64,000 bases of DNA, taken from contig JAPDOI010000020.1 of NCBI GenBank assembly GCA_029168955.1, positions 776,501 to 840,500 on the forward strand, given 5' to 3'. The position numbers and the translations under genes were made by a program. How positions within the stretch are numbered: the first letter of the stretch is position 1; each line of letters starts with the position of its first letter. The notes below the pieces were generated by a model. That model saw only the letters and a program-made list of their open reading frames with translations. It had not been told where the DNA came from and ran no database searches. Positions 19,131 through 31,109 of the stretch are shown piece after piece. Source of the DNA: Aplectana chamaeleonis (Eukaryota > Nematoda > Chromadorea > Rhabditida > Cosmocercidae).

Positions 19131-20689
19131 TTTGGACCTTCCTATTGTAAAGTACACTATTATTTACTAATATTTTATTAGGGTCTTGTTTCTTTCGTAT
19201 TTCAATAACCAAATCCTTTACATTTCAGTATTTCCTTTCCACATTCTTTCCACTTGACGCTGGTGAGTCCGCAGCTCTATAGAGCTAGGTGGGACAGTTA
19301 TTACCAGGGCTCGATGGAACTGTCAGAATAGCGGCTGCGGGCAGAGGATGGGCATAGTGCCGATCCTGGCTGCTAATGGAGAGCACAGTAGAGCCCCCTT
19401 GAAGTGCTTCAACCGCCTTTTATGGAGGACAGGGGCGTGACTGCAGTGTAAGCTTGTGTAACTGCGGGGTAGCCGATTCTAAGAATATCGTGAAACTGAT
19501 GACAGTTCACCACACTCCCGAGACCAGGAGTTTTACATTTGAATGGCTTGGAGGCATCCTCCCCGCCAGCATGGATAAATCACCTAACAATTTCCATTGC
19601 CAATGTTTCATATTATAGGATGGAGAAAAGGTTTTAAATTCCAATCAGTTTTCTCAATCAATCTTACCGTCACAACAAATTTATTCAAGTTCTTAATTGA
19701 CAAGACCACATCAATTATTAATACAGCAATATATTATCAACAATTCGACATATACACCAATTAATCTAACGAGCGATAAACCACATAGTTGTGATGTTCT
19801 CCTTGTGCAGCTGAAGCGATGTACATGCGGCGATCCGTGACGTTGGATGGGTATCAAGAGGTTGACTCATGTTAGCAAATTTCAAGATCACAAAAGTATT
19901 GCTTTAACGGATGTCCGAATATTCCAATTTCGTCTTCGAACATTTGCTGCATAGTTACCAAACATGCTTCGTTTTGTGATTGCACTGCCCTAACTCATCC
20001 TGATTTCATGGAAATTTCATTCTCATTCATATTTCTTCAAGAAATTCCAAGCTTTCGAATTCTTATTTATTTCCTACGGATTTCGTCAATAGTTTCTAAT
20101 GCAAATTTTAGTTTCGACTTCTTGCAGGTTTTTAACCACAAGGCAATGCAGGTGATTCCTTTTTTCAATTATAAAATTACAGTGGCTTCGATTTCGTTTG
20201 TTCCGGAAACATTAATTCAGCTTCCCGCATGGGAAGTTTTTTAAGATAAGGATTACCGAGTTCTCCTAGTATATTGTGAGCTTGTCCTCGCAGAACTTGT
20301 CCCTCCATCATAATTCACATACGTTTCCTTTTCATACTCAAATCCATGCCAAACTGCAAGATACCATAAATTTTCAAGACTTGATTAAGAATTTTTATCA
20401 GCAGGGGAAATAGTTACAAGCCATTGCAATACACATGGAGCAAGAGAGCAAGTTTGAGAATCGCAGTTTAATATAAATTCAAAACTTTTCAACTTTGACT
20501 CTTTGTTTTCCATCTCACAATACACGTTTACTTTTATTCTGTTACTTGTAATGCCGCTTGCGTATTGATCATTTCAGTATCTTTACTATGTACTCAGTAT
20601 ATACCATAATTCCGAACTCCACGGCATTTTATTCGAGTATTTACTGCTTTTAGTGACTTAATTACTTTCACTCTCTGTACAATGACACC
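19131..20689. other. AT-rich stretch, no gene recognised
   Basis: Expected reverse transcriptase and protease parts of the BEL/Pao element are absent. A stretch with GCTCTATAGAGCT (palindromic, about 19273) and AGGACAGGGGCGTGACTGC has no identifiable function. Codon-like structure is not evident. Confidence 0.5.
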
Positions 20690-21523
20690 TACTCAGACAT
20701 TCTGGCGTTTCTAACGCGCACTGTACCGTACCATTTCGACCTGTGCGGGGTAAACGGCAGAGATCCCTCACGGCTATTCCGGTCTGCATTCAACGCCTGC
20801 CAAACCGCAGCTTACGCCGTTTGGCTGGCCATGACGTCACTGCTGCAGGGAGGCTCGATGTTGCGTTTGTACACGATTTACCAGGGCATGAACATGTGTG
20901 ATCTGCCAAATCACGTTATCGATCACTCCACAATTGCAATTATGATCAGGCGCATATCAGCAGCACAACACGTATATAAGGGGCCTCATCCTAGAGAGAG
21001 CGCAGTCGGCCTTCCGGGGCCGCTCCTGGAAAGTGACTGCGAGTTACTCTCTGGACGATTTTTGACAGCTGATTGGGTTTCTCCCACGGTCCCCAGCGAG
21101 GGAAGCTCCCTCGCTGTCGACCGCGACGAGGATGAGGTCCCTGTCGCGGACCGCAGTGTGGGTGACCGCTTCCCGCGGGGCGTGACATGGACCGTGTCCT
21201 TGTTGGGGGAGACCCGCTCCTAACGAAATGGTGGGACCCCACCCCTAGCGACACCTGCTTCTTTAATTAGAGGACCTGCTTTGCGGTTGTAAGTTTAACC
21301 GAGCATGGTCGAAACCTGCAAACGGCAATGAATCGCCGGATGTTGCTGGCCGCACAAATCATGGTCGAAACCTACAAACAGCAGTGAATGGCCGGATATC
21401 GCGGGGCAAACGGCGGATATGGGTCACCTGCTTTGACCAATTTGGCGTTTCTAGCGGCAGCGGCTCAGATTGAGACCCGCGTTTGGTGCGCGTTACAAAC
21501 CCCACAGTGTCTGAATAGTTTTT
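20690..21523. mobile_element. putative TIR element with GC-rich core
   Basis: The left end CTCAGACATTCTGGCGTTTC with TAACGCGCAC is matched in inverse at the right end by GTGCGCGTTACAAACCCC and AGTGTCTGAAT. A TATA-like GTATATAAGG lies at 20971-20980, and a GC-rich stretch with inverted repeats (GAGGGAAGCTCCCTC) runs to about 21235. A 130-codon open frame at 20831-21223 has no recognised similarity and shows no family motif. Confidence 0.45.
21299..21405. repeat. tandem direct repeat of about 60 bp
   Basis: CATGGTCGAAACCTGCAAAC (about 21305) and CATGGTCGAAACCTACAAAC (about 21361) each continue with GGC/AGC-A-TGAAT-GCCGGAT. Two copies inside the putative TIR element. Confidence 0.7.
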
Positions 21524-22069
21524 TTATAGTGTCGTAACCTTTTTTCACTTTCCTGACATATGCAAACACAGCTTTTCATTACTATACGCGATTTTGCGAC
21601 TCTGTGCTACCTGAAGGAGTAATAAAAATGAATCTATGTTCCTCGAGCCACTTCATTTTTCAGTAATACCTCTAGCACAGAGTACAGACCTGAGGAATCA
21701 TTCATGGGATTCCTGGTTACCATTTTAGTACACTTTTTCGTTTTTTTGCCTAAACCCACAACTTCACGCTTATGTTCTAATACAAAAATTCCCAACGAAC
21801 ACCCCCTAGAGGACCATGAATTTCAAATTGCACAAAAGAAAGTTTTCTTTCAGAACAAGTCAAATACCATTCCATTTTCAAAGCTATGACTCCGAAAAAA
21901 TTTCTTTTTAGTGCCAGAACGAATTTTCTCAGCGATTGCTGCGGTGGAGCACCTTGTTTTCTTTTTTTTTAAACAATCATCAGTACCATGTACATTCAAA
22001 AACATACTTGTAACATTTACATTTACACTGAATTACCTCCTCATCATAATTACAATTTACACATTACAA

Positions 22070-22930
22070 TTACTTCCTAGTGTTGGACATGGGAAATTTA
22101 TGGGGGCGGAAGGCGGAATGCTGAGTCCGCCCTTCTGCCTCCCTTCCAGCCTGGTTACAATAATAGCAGGTACTCTGCGTGGGGCACGAGGTTACTAAAT
22201 GGTCGGCGTTTCCCAAACACCTTTCACACCTTGTGAGGTCGAGGTATCTGTTGCGACGTTGCAGTAGCGACGTATATTGATTACAAACAGTTGCCCAGTG
22301 ATTCGCATTACAAAAGATGCAAGTATGCACCGTTTCATTACGTCGAGAGGGGCCAGCCTGCTGCGCATTAGGTGCCGGCGGCTGCCACTGTGGTCCACAG
22401 TCCAGATCCACTTCTAGTTCCATTGCCATTTTGACCATTTCGTCTGGGAGGAGCGGTGTTGTTCACCAGCATTCCGACTAGTGTTTCCATGCGTTCCATC
22501 CTTCTGTCCACGGCCAGCACAGCCGACTCCAGCTTTCTGCGTTTTGCCCTTGATGGCGTCGCAATGATGGAAGTTTTGCTCGCTGGGGCTGCGGAATTGC
22601 GTTTCTTTAGAAGGAAGACAAGATATTTTGGTACGGTTTGTCCTTTTGTTTCAATGTTCATTTTTAAAAAAATAAAAAACCAATTTTTCTCTAAATGATT
22701 ATACTTACATGCAAGTTTCCAATACGCCTTTCCATATGTGGCATTCTCATCGTGTCTCCAAGCACCGCCACTGCTCCTACGGGAACCATTGAACGGTCAA
22801 ATTCGTCCTCGTCCTCATTTTCAGGAATTACAATATTTCTTCCTTCCATTTCGGCATCGGGGACTGGTTGCTCAGGGTTTACTGCTGGATCCGCAGGCTC
22901 TTATTCGCGTTTGGGGATCTCATCACTCAT
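22070..22930 (-). pseudogene. retrotransposon gag relic with three zinc knuckles (BEL/Pao type)
   Basis: Minus strand. A first exon-like frame starts with ATG at 22930, right after TTTCAG. It has one in-frame TAA near codon 10, then an acidic stretch rich in E and D, and ends at a good donor GCAT/GTAAGT (22709). The frame restarts at 22661 and, after a shift near 22440, ends with CIFC...H...C, RCERC...H...C and CYYCNQAG zinc-knuckle motifs (about 22340-22150). Triple knuckles of this kind are usual in nematode BEL/Pao gag proteins. It has the same orientation as the integrase relic at 18.3-19.1 kb, so both may be remains of one element. Confidence 0.65.
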
Positions 22931-23205
22931 ATCGATCTGAAATTGGTGCATTTACAGTTTGCATATTTTTCACAGTAAACACGATAATTTTGTACGAACG
23001 AAGCATGGGATAGGAACTATGTATGGTATGTCGAATTGTTACGTAGGAAATATTGGAAATGAGATTCCTGTTCTATTTATTCATTTTTTTTTTAGTTTTT
23101 CATGTGATTTACAGCAAGGAATCGAAAAAAAATTTTCCAAAGGAATTATTTTCTCACAGGTAATTGTATGCCACCTGAGTGGTAATCAAAGAGTTACGAT
23201 TTCTC

Positions 23206-23650
23206 ATTACAATACCGCCGCTATCCAAGGGAAAAAATGGGCGAAATGGGCAAAGTGGGGAACTAAAGCGTCAAGGACCAAAATGTCCACCGTGCCACAA
23301 TCTATTTAACTTTATGAGATAAAATTGGAAATTTCCTATAAAAACGCTTTTTTTAAATGCAGATATTCATGAATTTGATAATTTTATAACAAGAGAACGA
23401 GCTCATTCGACCAAAAACAACCGTACGCGATCTCTAGCATGGTCAAAATGAAAATGCATTTCGCCTTAAAAAATAATGTTGCTCCCTGATTTCGCGAAAT
23501 ATTTTTGCATGATTGACTAGATCATGGCATGCTGTAGATTCCGGCGTTTTCAAAATTGGAAACGGAGCACTTTGAGGCGAGTGGTGGTCGAAAGACGCTT
23601 TAGTTGCCCACTTTGCCCATTTTCCCTTGGATAGCGGCGGTATTGTAATT
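23206..23650. mobile_element. fold-back MITE (445 bp)
   Basis: Left terminus ATTACAATACCGCCGCTATC ... AAGGGAAAA and right terminus TTTTCCCTTGG ... ATAGCGGCGGTATTGTAAT are near-perfect inverses over at least 60 bp, continuing through GGCAAAGTGGG/CCCACTTTGCC. Non-coding. Confidence 0.85.
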
Positions 23651-23693
23651 GCCAATTAGCACTCGAAAAATGTGGAGCAAGAATGATTTCAGA

Positions 23694-24329
23694 TTAAATG
23701 CACAAGACACCCAGAAAATAATTGTTCAGGTTTTATTCTCATCTTGGAGAGGGTCACACTTTGATCACAATGGTAATTCTGAAATCGTCCAAGACCCCCT
23801 ACGAACGGAGATATGGCTCCTTGGAAATGCCTGTATTTTGAGAGCAAGTATTAGGTGGACGAGTTGTCTCAGAATTGTATTTCTCTTGATCGCAGTCGCG
23901 GGTGGTCGTCTTTTGGCGCCAAGCAATGAGGGTGGGCGGATCGGAGGGAAGGGCTAGGCACTGCTATTGGTCGGCGCCACTTCGATAACCAATAGCACTG
24001 CTTAGCCCTTCCCTCTTATCCGCCCAATTTTATCACTGTTTGGCGCCACAAGACGACCACCCCCCAGTCGCGGCACGAGAGCAAAACAGGATGAGGAGAT
24101 AGATTGGAAAGGGAGCGAAGAACGACGACTCGATTGAAAATCATCCATCCATCTAGCCTCTATTGAAATCGAAAATTAGGAAGGCGCCGGGCTCGTGGTG
24201 GTCGATTATACCTTGCTGATTTGGAGGATTTGAGATTTCGCATTTGGCGCGTGTTATACAGGAGGGGTCTTCTACAAAATTACACGAAAATCTCAAAATT
24301 GATATATGAGGGTGTACTGTGCCTCTACG
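23694..24329. mobile_element. TTAA-type MITE carrying a nested insertion
   Basis: Left end TTAA-ATGCACAAGACACCC and right end GAGGGTGTACTGTGCC; same family as 2319-2812 and 37722-38213. Its extra length compared with the 492-494 bp relatives is the 164 bp insertion at 23901-24064. Confidence 0.75.
23901..24064. mobile_element. nested hAT-like MITE with 8-bp target duplication
   Basis: A fold-back of 164 bp: GGTGGTCGTCTT-TTGGCGCCAA at the left against TTTGGCGCCACAAGACGACC at the right, with a second inverted block (AGGGAAGGGCTA ... TAGCCCTTCCCT, CTATTGGT ... ACCAATAG) inside. The flanks are CAGTCGCG at 23893-23900 and at 24065-24072, an 8-bp direct duplication. The sister element at 37722-38213 has the uninterrupted site (CAATCGCT in inverse). 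Eight-base duplications are typical of hAT transposons. Confidence 0.8.
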
Positions 24330-25137
24330 GATGGGAGGAATAGTTTAATATGCCAAGGAAACCACAGAAGAGGAAATTGGGGAAAACAGTAATATTTGGA
24401 CCTATATTTGTATTGCTCGTTAAAAAGGTTTTAGATCCCAGGATCGAAACAGGTTTTTTATTTACATTTACATCTCAGAAATGATAACAAATTTTACTAA
24501 TTTGCTTTGAAAAATGATTACAAGAGGGGAAAATGCCATTCCCGAGCACGAAGTGCATCTTTGGCTTGTTTGCCCCTTTTTTTACACGCAGCCAACCACA
24601 GATGAACGCCGATGGTGAGCGCGTATCGATAACAGATTTCGGAAAAGTTACTGAAAACCGGAATTAGAGCCTCGACTGAAAATGAAATTTCATTAGGCCA
24701 ATTTCTAGTCCAGGAATGCAGAAACTTCCGAAATTTTTGCCTTTTACATAAGTTCATAATTAATGGCGTCCGAGTATGGAAATAGAATATGTTATGCCCA
24801 TTGAAGGAAAATGAGGGAGATGTTTACGGGATGAGAGTAGAAAACGACGATAGAACTATAATTTCCCGACTACTCTAAGATTTTTTTCAGAAGTATGTGC
24901 GAGTGAAATTACATTTTTGTGTAGAAGGATATGAAAAATGTACAGCTAAAATCCGTCTATTTGCAAAGGAAGTAGAATGTTACAAAAGTTTTACATTTTT
25001 GTGAGAGGTCGATTGCGGAGGTAGAAAACATGACATAATTGCTTTATCGGGTAAAGAAGAGCTGCAGATTCTCAGAGAAGGAAACAGCATTCCCATGTAG
25101 AAGGCGGAGCCCATTGTACTCCCCGTATAGCTTTTGT
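24330..25137. other. intergenic, no gene recognised
   Basis: AT-rich; no splice-consistent coding exon. It could hold the end of the retroelement whose envelope relic stops at 25138, but no LTR boundary can be fixed. Confidence 0.4.
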
Positions 25138-26760
25138 TTATAGAGCCACACCACAGATGAATGACGGCGATAGCACAAAGCTTGCGACTGTTGCGGCAAC
25201 GATTACGGTGTAGAGAAAGAAGCGCTTGCAGATAGCGAAAAAATGTCCGGAGTCAGGGAGTGGGAATTCAAGCGATAAGTCAGTTTCATTGGCAACATCA
25301 CTGTTCCATATTCGCATATACTTATGAAATGTTTTCAAGCCATCTACATAATTAAGCGTTCCCTCAATGTACAAAAAGGTTACCTTATTTCCACAGTGTG
25401 CTTCACACTGTTCTTTCATTTCCGCTGTATTAAAAAAATAGAATAATTCCATTTTCAAAGCCCATTTTCGTGCATATTACCGTGAACTGCTGAGTTAAAC
25501 AGGCACAATCAATACCCGCACTAAGTTTTATAAAACGGGGATCATCTGGCAAACTTGGCAAAAAAGCGTCCGATGCATGTAACTTTTTTGAATGAGGCCT
25601 TTTTTGAATTCCGTAAACGCTATGATATTTAAAGCTCAAAATGCCATCTAGTAATGTACTTTGTTAATCGAAGCTTTCTAAAATCACTTTGTTTCTGAAG
25701 GGAATGGTTTTTGCAATAGTTTTGCAAACACGTCGCGCGCGGCGAAGTGCGGCGAAACTTTGAGCAGTATTTGTACAAGTAGTGGAAGAGCAACCTGTTA
25801 GCTTTCTTCATAAATCAGATGCAGGTGAGAATATCTCAAGCTTTGTGTTGGTTGAATTTTCGAAATCCTTCATTGAAGAGTCCGGGGTTCTCGCAACAAA
25901 ACTTCGACTTTTCAGGTAGCTCTCAAGCGTGTTTAGTGAAGGATTTCGAAAATTCAATCAACCCAAACCTTGAGATTCTCTCATCTTCACCTGAATTATG
26001 AAGAAAGCATACAGATTGCTCTTCCATTACTTGTAAAAATCTTGCTTAAACTTTTGCCGCACTTCGCCGCGCGCGAAAGTTTTGAAAAACGATTGCAAAA
26101 ACTACTTCCTACGAGAACAAAGCGATTTTAGGGTACTTCGGCCCACAAGTCACATAATTAGGTAGCAACTGGATCCGCGAATATGATGGCGTTTTCAGAA
26201 TTCAAAAAAGTATTCATTCAAAAAAAGTTAAATGCATCGGACGTTTTTTTTTGCCAAATTCGCCAGATGCTCCCCGTTTTTACAGAACTTAGCGCGGGTA
26301 TTGGAATTTGTGCAATGGCTTTCCTTATGTTGGACGGGCACCGAACTTTTACCATTGTGCCTTTCGTGCAACCGTAACATCCTGATAATGTACGAAATGA
26401 TATTGCGCAGTCGAAATTGACCATTTCTTGCTGAAGTTTCATTACTTCGCGGTTAGGGGTTATTGCAATTTCAACCGACAGTGAAACTGCGCGCACGGTA
26501 GGAATTCTTGCACTCCGTCAGTTACAACGATTCCATTACTTACCGGGATTGGTAGAGTATTAGATAGCTTTATAACTTCGGATATATTGTGATGCGTGCA
26601 GTAACAATTCAAGTACCATATCTTCTGCCGCAGCACATTTGCAAGCATCTCGGACTACGCAGTGAGTTTCAGTATAGCTGTTATCCAAACTGCGTGGTAG
26701 GCCACAGATGCTCATCATGACACGCATAACTAAATGAAGTGTCCTCATGTAGGAAGGCAG
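25138..26760 (-). pseudogene. retroelement envelope relic, phlebovirus Gc-like C-terminal half
   Basis: Minus strand. Parts are found in order at about 26648-26490, 26496-26310, 25500-25440 and 25430-25138. Cysteine-rich motifs include CYCTHHN and SGCYGC followed by a V-C pattern, as in the domain III region of phlebovirus-type Gc proteins captured by nematode BEL/Pao elements. The last part ends with a hydrophobic anchor (about 22 residues from FFLYTVIVAATVASF) and a stop at 25138. It is broken by a frameshift near 26490, the fold-back insertion at 25511-26302 and a frameshift in a T-run near 25435. The assignment is from motif pattern only. Confidence 0.6.
25511..26302. mobile_element. fold-back element inserted in the envelope relic
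   Basis: Left end AATACCCGCACTAAGTTTT ... ACGGGGATCATCTGGC, right end GCCAGATGCTCCCCGT ... ACTTAGCGCGGGTATT. About 790 bp; relative of 10646-11251, sharing the GTCGCGCGCGGCGAAGTGCG core (here in both arms). The envelope reading resumes on either side, which dates the insertion after the retroelement. Confidence 0.8.
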
Positions 26761-26789
26761 CGGTGTTCCCTCTCATTATAAATCGCTTG

Positions 26790-27366
26790 TTGAGAAACAC
26801 GGGATCACTGTCGACCCTCAGAAATGCTGTGACCAGGCGAAATCATGGCCAGAAATAGGCAGCGACTGCTGCAGGAGAATGGAGAATCGATTGATGGCTT
26901 ATAGAGAAAGGGTCTTTGTCGACTCACATGATGCTCTGACCGTGGCGGAAACCTGAACAGAAATGGGAAGGCGAGTGCTGCACGAAAATGGGGAAATCTA
27001 TGGATGACCTATGGACACAGGAGCTTTGTCGACCCGAACGATGGCAGAAATGATGACAAATTTGGCAGCGGATGCTGCCTGGAAGTGGTGCAAAAGATGG
27101 GAATCCTATAACGCAGAGGATCGTTGTCGACCCGGAGAAAAGACTGTAAGGAGGGTCGGCAGGGGCGGCGAGACGGGTGGACAACTGAGCGGAATTCGAC
27201 ATCCCTGAATTAGGCGCGTCGTGGTCGCGACGGCGGCTTGCAAAAGATGATAATTGGGCCGCCGCGCGAACGCCCGCGTCCGTCGTTGGGCGCCGAATCC
27301 TCTTCGCTGCCCCTTACCTCTCCTCTTACGTCCCCCCACTCTCATTGGTGTCAACTTCGTTGGCAC
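26790..27366 (-). repeat. tandem units plus GC-rich hairpin of the SL-bearing repeat, copy 2
   Basis: Same order as 17170-17850: repeated ACACGGGATCACTGTCGACC / GACCTATGGACACAGG units, then GGCGCGTCGTGGTCGCGACG with its inverse GGGCCGCCGCGCG, then CTCATTGGTGTCAACTTCG. It lies between the SL-like copy E and the envelope relic. Confidence 0.6.
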
Positions 27367-27860
27367 ACCACCATACTGTACACACCACTGATCAGCCCGA
27401 CTCAGAGAACGACCTTGATGTGGCGATCTTTCGCGGAACCGCACTGCTGAACGATTCTACTATCCCGCTCAGAATGTAGGTCTCTCGAGTCCCCTGCCGG
27501 ATCGGCGAACGACCGCGTTCCATCCGAACTGTGGCTCTCATGTGGTGCTGCCGCACTGCCGATCGTTCACGTTCGCGATTAACTGGCTTCATGTCACGGC
27601 GCTGCCGCATTGCCGACCGTTCAGTTCTGTTTACTATGCGAGCCCTATTACGATACGTCTGTTCAACTTCTTCTGTTCTTACGTAGTGCTTGAGACAGAA
27701 CTGCAGCGCGTAATGGTCCACTGTGGCATTTAGGAAGCGTTTGGCTTTCGACGGCGTATACTATAGTGGTGTGCTAGATCGGATACTTACAGGAAGTTGC
27801 AATGTCTCTGACTGCTGACACGCGGGACTTGTGTCGAGTCTTGAGCTACTGGGTCTAAAC

Positions 27861-27962
27861 CATGCAATCCGACCTCATACAAAATAGATAAGGTATACCA
27901 TATATGCAATATATAGCCACGGTTTGCACCGCTTCTCCACCTCAAACTTGGGTAATTGAACA
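27861..27962 (-). ncRNA. SL1-like sequence with downstream hairpin, copy E
   Basis: Minus strand 27962-27941 matches SL1 at 20 of 22 positions with an intact ACCCAAGTTTGAG. GT follows, then the hairpin CGGT-GCAA-ACCG, then CTATTTTGTATG (weaker Sm-like site near 27879-27887) and a short ATG/CAT stem. TATAAA lies just upstream of the leader. Confidence 0.38.
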
Positions 27963-28154
27963 TTTATAAACATAACAATTACCAAATTCAACAAACTTGC
28001 AATAAAATATGACGACAACAATTTCATAAAAATTGAGGCAGAACCAAAATTTTCACAAGTGGAGAACACTATAAGATTCAAGTAGCCGAACCCTAATACG
28101 AGGAAACTTTTAACAGCGAAATTCCTACCAATTTTCTTATCAATTTTACATGTC

Positions 28155-28565
28155 TCATAACAAATTTTTGTTTATCGGCATCATCAGCTTAGATGGGCAG
28201 CGTGAACCGACGGCGGCGGATGTACAGGGGTTCGGGAGGCGGCTAAATCGAACGGCGGCTGATGTGCGAGGGTGTGGCAGGGCGGCGATGTGTATATGTA
28301 ATTTCACCAGTAATCTATCGATTGCTGATGGAGAGAAAGTGGCTGGCCAGGCCAAGGGGAGGATGAAAGGGGCCAAAAAAGGTGTGGGTCTGGTGGCGGC
28401 GACGAGTCGAATGACCCGACGGTTGTGCTTGAGCCGGCTCTCCGAATCGACAAAAAAGGTCCCGCAGAATGTTTCGTTACGGGACCAGGCCCGCCTTCCG
28501 TTTAACAGGAAAGCGTGCACCTCGTGCGGGCCGATGATATAGCCCCGCTCCTCCATTCCGGCCAT
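28155..28565 (-). other. 136-codon open frame, product unknown
   Basis: The longest uninterrupted minus-strand frame in the repeat-rich middle. It starts MAGMEERGYIIGPHEV and is rich in A, P, R and L, and GC-richer than its surroundings. No family is recognised, no signal peptide or membrane segment is clear, and the opposite strand is open over nearly the same span, which suggests composition rather than selection. Confidence 0.25.
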
Positions 28566-31109
28566 CTTTTATTATGTTTCTTGCTCCTGTTCCCCCTTGT
28601 TTGCGTTGTTTTTCCTTATTAGTGTTGTGTATTGTTTCCCTTTGGTTTTGTATATACTGTTTTGTCGATAGGTGCTGAGGAATTTCAGCACAAGTGGCTC
28701 TATGTACGTCCGGATTTCCGAACTTTATGTGTCTAGTCTGTTTTCTCCGTGGGCTGCATGCACGCTTTCTCAGAAGATTTTCGTTTACTTGATTTCGACT
28801 TTGAGAACAACTTTCCGCTTGTCGCCGTAACGAACCACGGTATAGTTGTTCTTACGTGGATAACAACTTGAGATTCACCAACTTGTCACCAACAATTGAT
28901 CTTACTGTAAGAACAACTTTATAACAAGTTATCAGCCTTATGTTGTTATCTAGTTGTTGATACCGTACAGCAGAATGCAGCTGACTTGCCAACAACACTT
29001 TCCAATCCACCCAGGGAACACGACTCCATCGCTGCATTGATTCGTAGCAGTGAGAACTGCTAGAAATCAATATAGGGATTAGGGAGTATTTCCTAGGATC
29101 CTCAAACCTTATCCCATATTTCGAACAGAGATACGGTTCGCAACTCCTAAAAACACCGTTCTGTTGGTACAGTGTTTCTAAGAAGGCCTCACCGTAAAGA
29201 ATTATTCTTAGAAAATGCAAAATATGTTCATCCCTACAACTCATGCAGGGCAGCTACATATAAATCTAGAGAGGATCATGTGAATGAATAGTGCACAACC
29301 TAAAAGAGCATCATTCAAGGATAGCGAAAAAACACAAAAGTTAATACGAAATCGAAGAACATGGTAACAGAGGAGGGATAGCACCAACAGGACAAAAATT
29401 GCACTAAAGCTTCAGATTAGATAGTTTCAAGGATGGACCGATATACAAATCCGCAAAACTTGATGTCTTTAACGTTTCTTGACTTGGTCAGATGTTTGTA
29501 AACTACAGCGGTCTAAAATTTTAGACAGAAAATTATGACCTGAATATAGCAAAGGAGAGAGTGGAAAGCTCATGCAGAAGAGGCATCGAACTTCTTGGGA
29601 CCGAATTCAGCCGTTTTCGAAAGGTTTGCAACCTAATAGAAATTCTACAGCCTCTTTGTAAATTTTATAAAATCTGATTCAAAATAGATACACTTTATAA
29701 AATCTGTATTGCTTGGGAAAAGATCTGAGGCTCAGCAAGATCACTATCCTGCAGGAATGAAATACTGACCCACCGTATTTTCTCTAGTAGTAGTACACCA
29801 ATAAGAGAAGGCTGAAAAATAGAAGTGCACACTCTTTTTGAGTTAACCCCTATTAGTAGTAAATACCAGAATGAGGTAAAAATAGAAATTTGGATTCGAA
29901 AACAGTGCTTAGAAAAGGCGATAATATTAAGAGTGTGCATGCGACGACTCGATCGGGAGTAAATGACTGACTTTTCATGATAAACGATCGCGAAATTCAC
30001 AGTTTTCGATGAAAGATCCACTATGAGAGTTCCAAAAAATGAAGCTGAAAAATAGAAGTACACCATCTACCTGAAGCTTACCTTTAATAAGTAAACCCAA
30101 AGAGGCTTGAAACTCAGAAGTTTATGTACTTCTAAGAGAAAATACTGTACTCAAGTACCCTACTAGCGCCACTTGTCGCATTCGTTGACTGAAAAGCAGT
30201 TTTGCTCGATCTGGTCCATCAGGCATCACGATTTACATGCCTTTGCATGGCATCACGATTTACTTGTATCAATAAGAAGTTCTCCATTGAAAGGTTTCAG
30301 TCAAATCTTGAAAAAAGGCGCTTTTGGAACCCTCTATCAGATACAGATAACCATTCAACCAAAAATCCGTATTCCACCAAAAATTCGTCAAAGTCCAAAA
30401 CACTATCAATCTGAGCAAAATTTACATCTGAAGGGTTGTTTTAGGCGATGAACACGATTATGAGGACCGTTTCCAGATTGTCGAAAGTTTACCGAACGTT
30501 TTGGAAGATTAGAAAAGCACGAAAAACAATCGTGTTGAGCCTATAACTTCTCGGAACCAGCGGCTCGAGACGGGGTACTGCAGTTTCACTACAGACGCCC
30601 AAGAGATACTAGCAATACAATTCGTTTCCGCAGATCCGACATACGTTTTGTATGCTTCCCTTGTTAGTAAACTTTTGATCATTTTCAAGAGGTGAACACT
30701 TCTAGGAAACACTGCACCCAAGATCAGTAAATCAGATCATTCGCGCAGGATCTATGATGTCGTTGAATGGAGCAGGAAAAAAATTAAGCAGTTGGTTTTC
30801 ATCGCCTGAATCGGTACGACTTGGTCGGAAACCCACTTGCCCAGAACTTGACGGGCTCTAAAAGATCCGCTAGCGAGCTGTGCCACGCGGTAAGGCCCGA
30901 ACCCCTTCAAAAAACCATGATAAATTCAAATAAACGCAAATCAATGAACGAACAATGAAAACATGCAAAATCGGGTGCTGATCCCGAATTCCAGATTTGT
31001 AAGTTGCGTCCTTAACAAGGGAAGTGTTTGTGGCGGTAAACGCATCTGTAAAAATTATATGTTTTAGTATATCATATATCTTTTTTTTTAGTATATCTTA
31101 GGCCTTATC
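28566..31109. other. intergenic, no gene recognised
   Basis: Contains an inverted-repeat patch at about 28845-28970 (GTTGTTCTTACG against TGTAAGAACAAC, with several ACAACTT copies) and related short segments at about 29815-30070 (GAAAAATAGAAGT twice, in direct orientation). No splice-consistent coding exon. Confidence 0.45.

Noticed and set aside
20831..21223. 130-codon GC-rich open frame as a gene
   Set aside because: No recognised motif, the opposite strand is also open, and it lies inside a TIR element.
23206..24072. Possible CRISPR-like or tandem repeat array
   Set aside because: The repeats are inverted and few, explained by fold-back MITEs; no regular spacers exist and the genome is eukaryotic.
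30870..30915. tRNA-like stretch with GCTAGCGAGCTGTGCCACGC and CCCGAACCCC
   Set aside because: A- and B-box-like words are in the wrong order or orientation for a tRNA.
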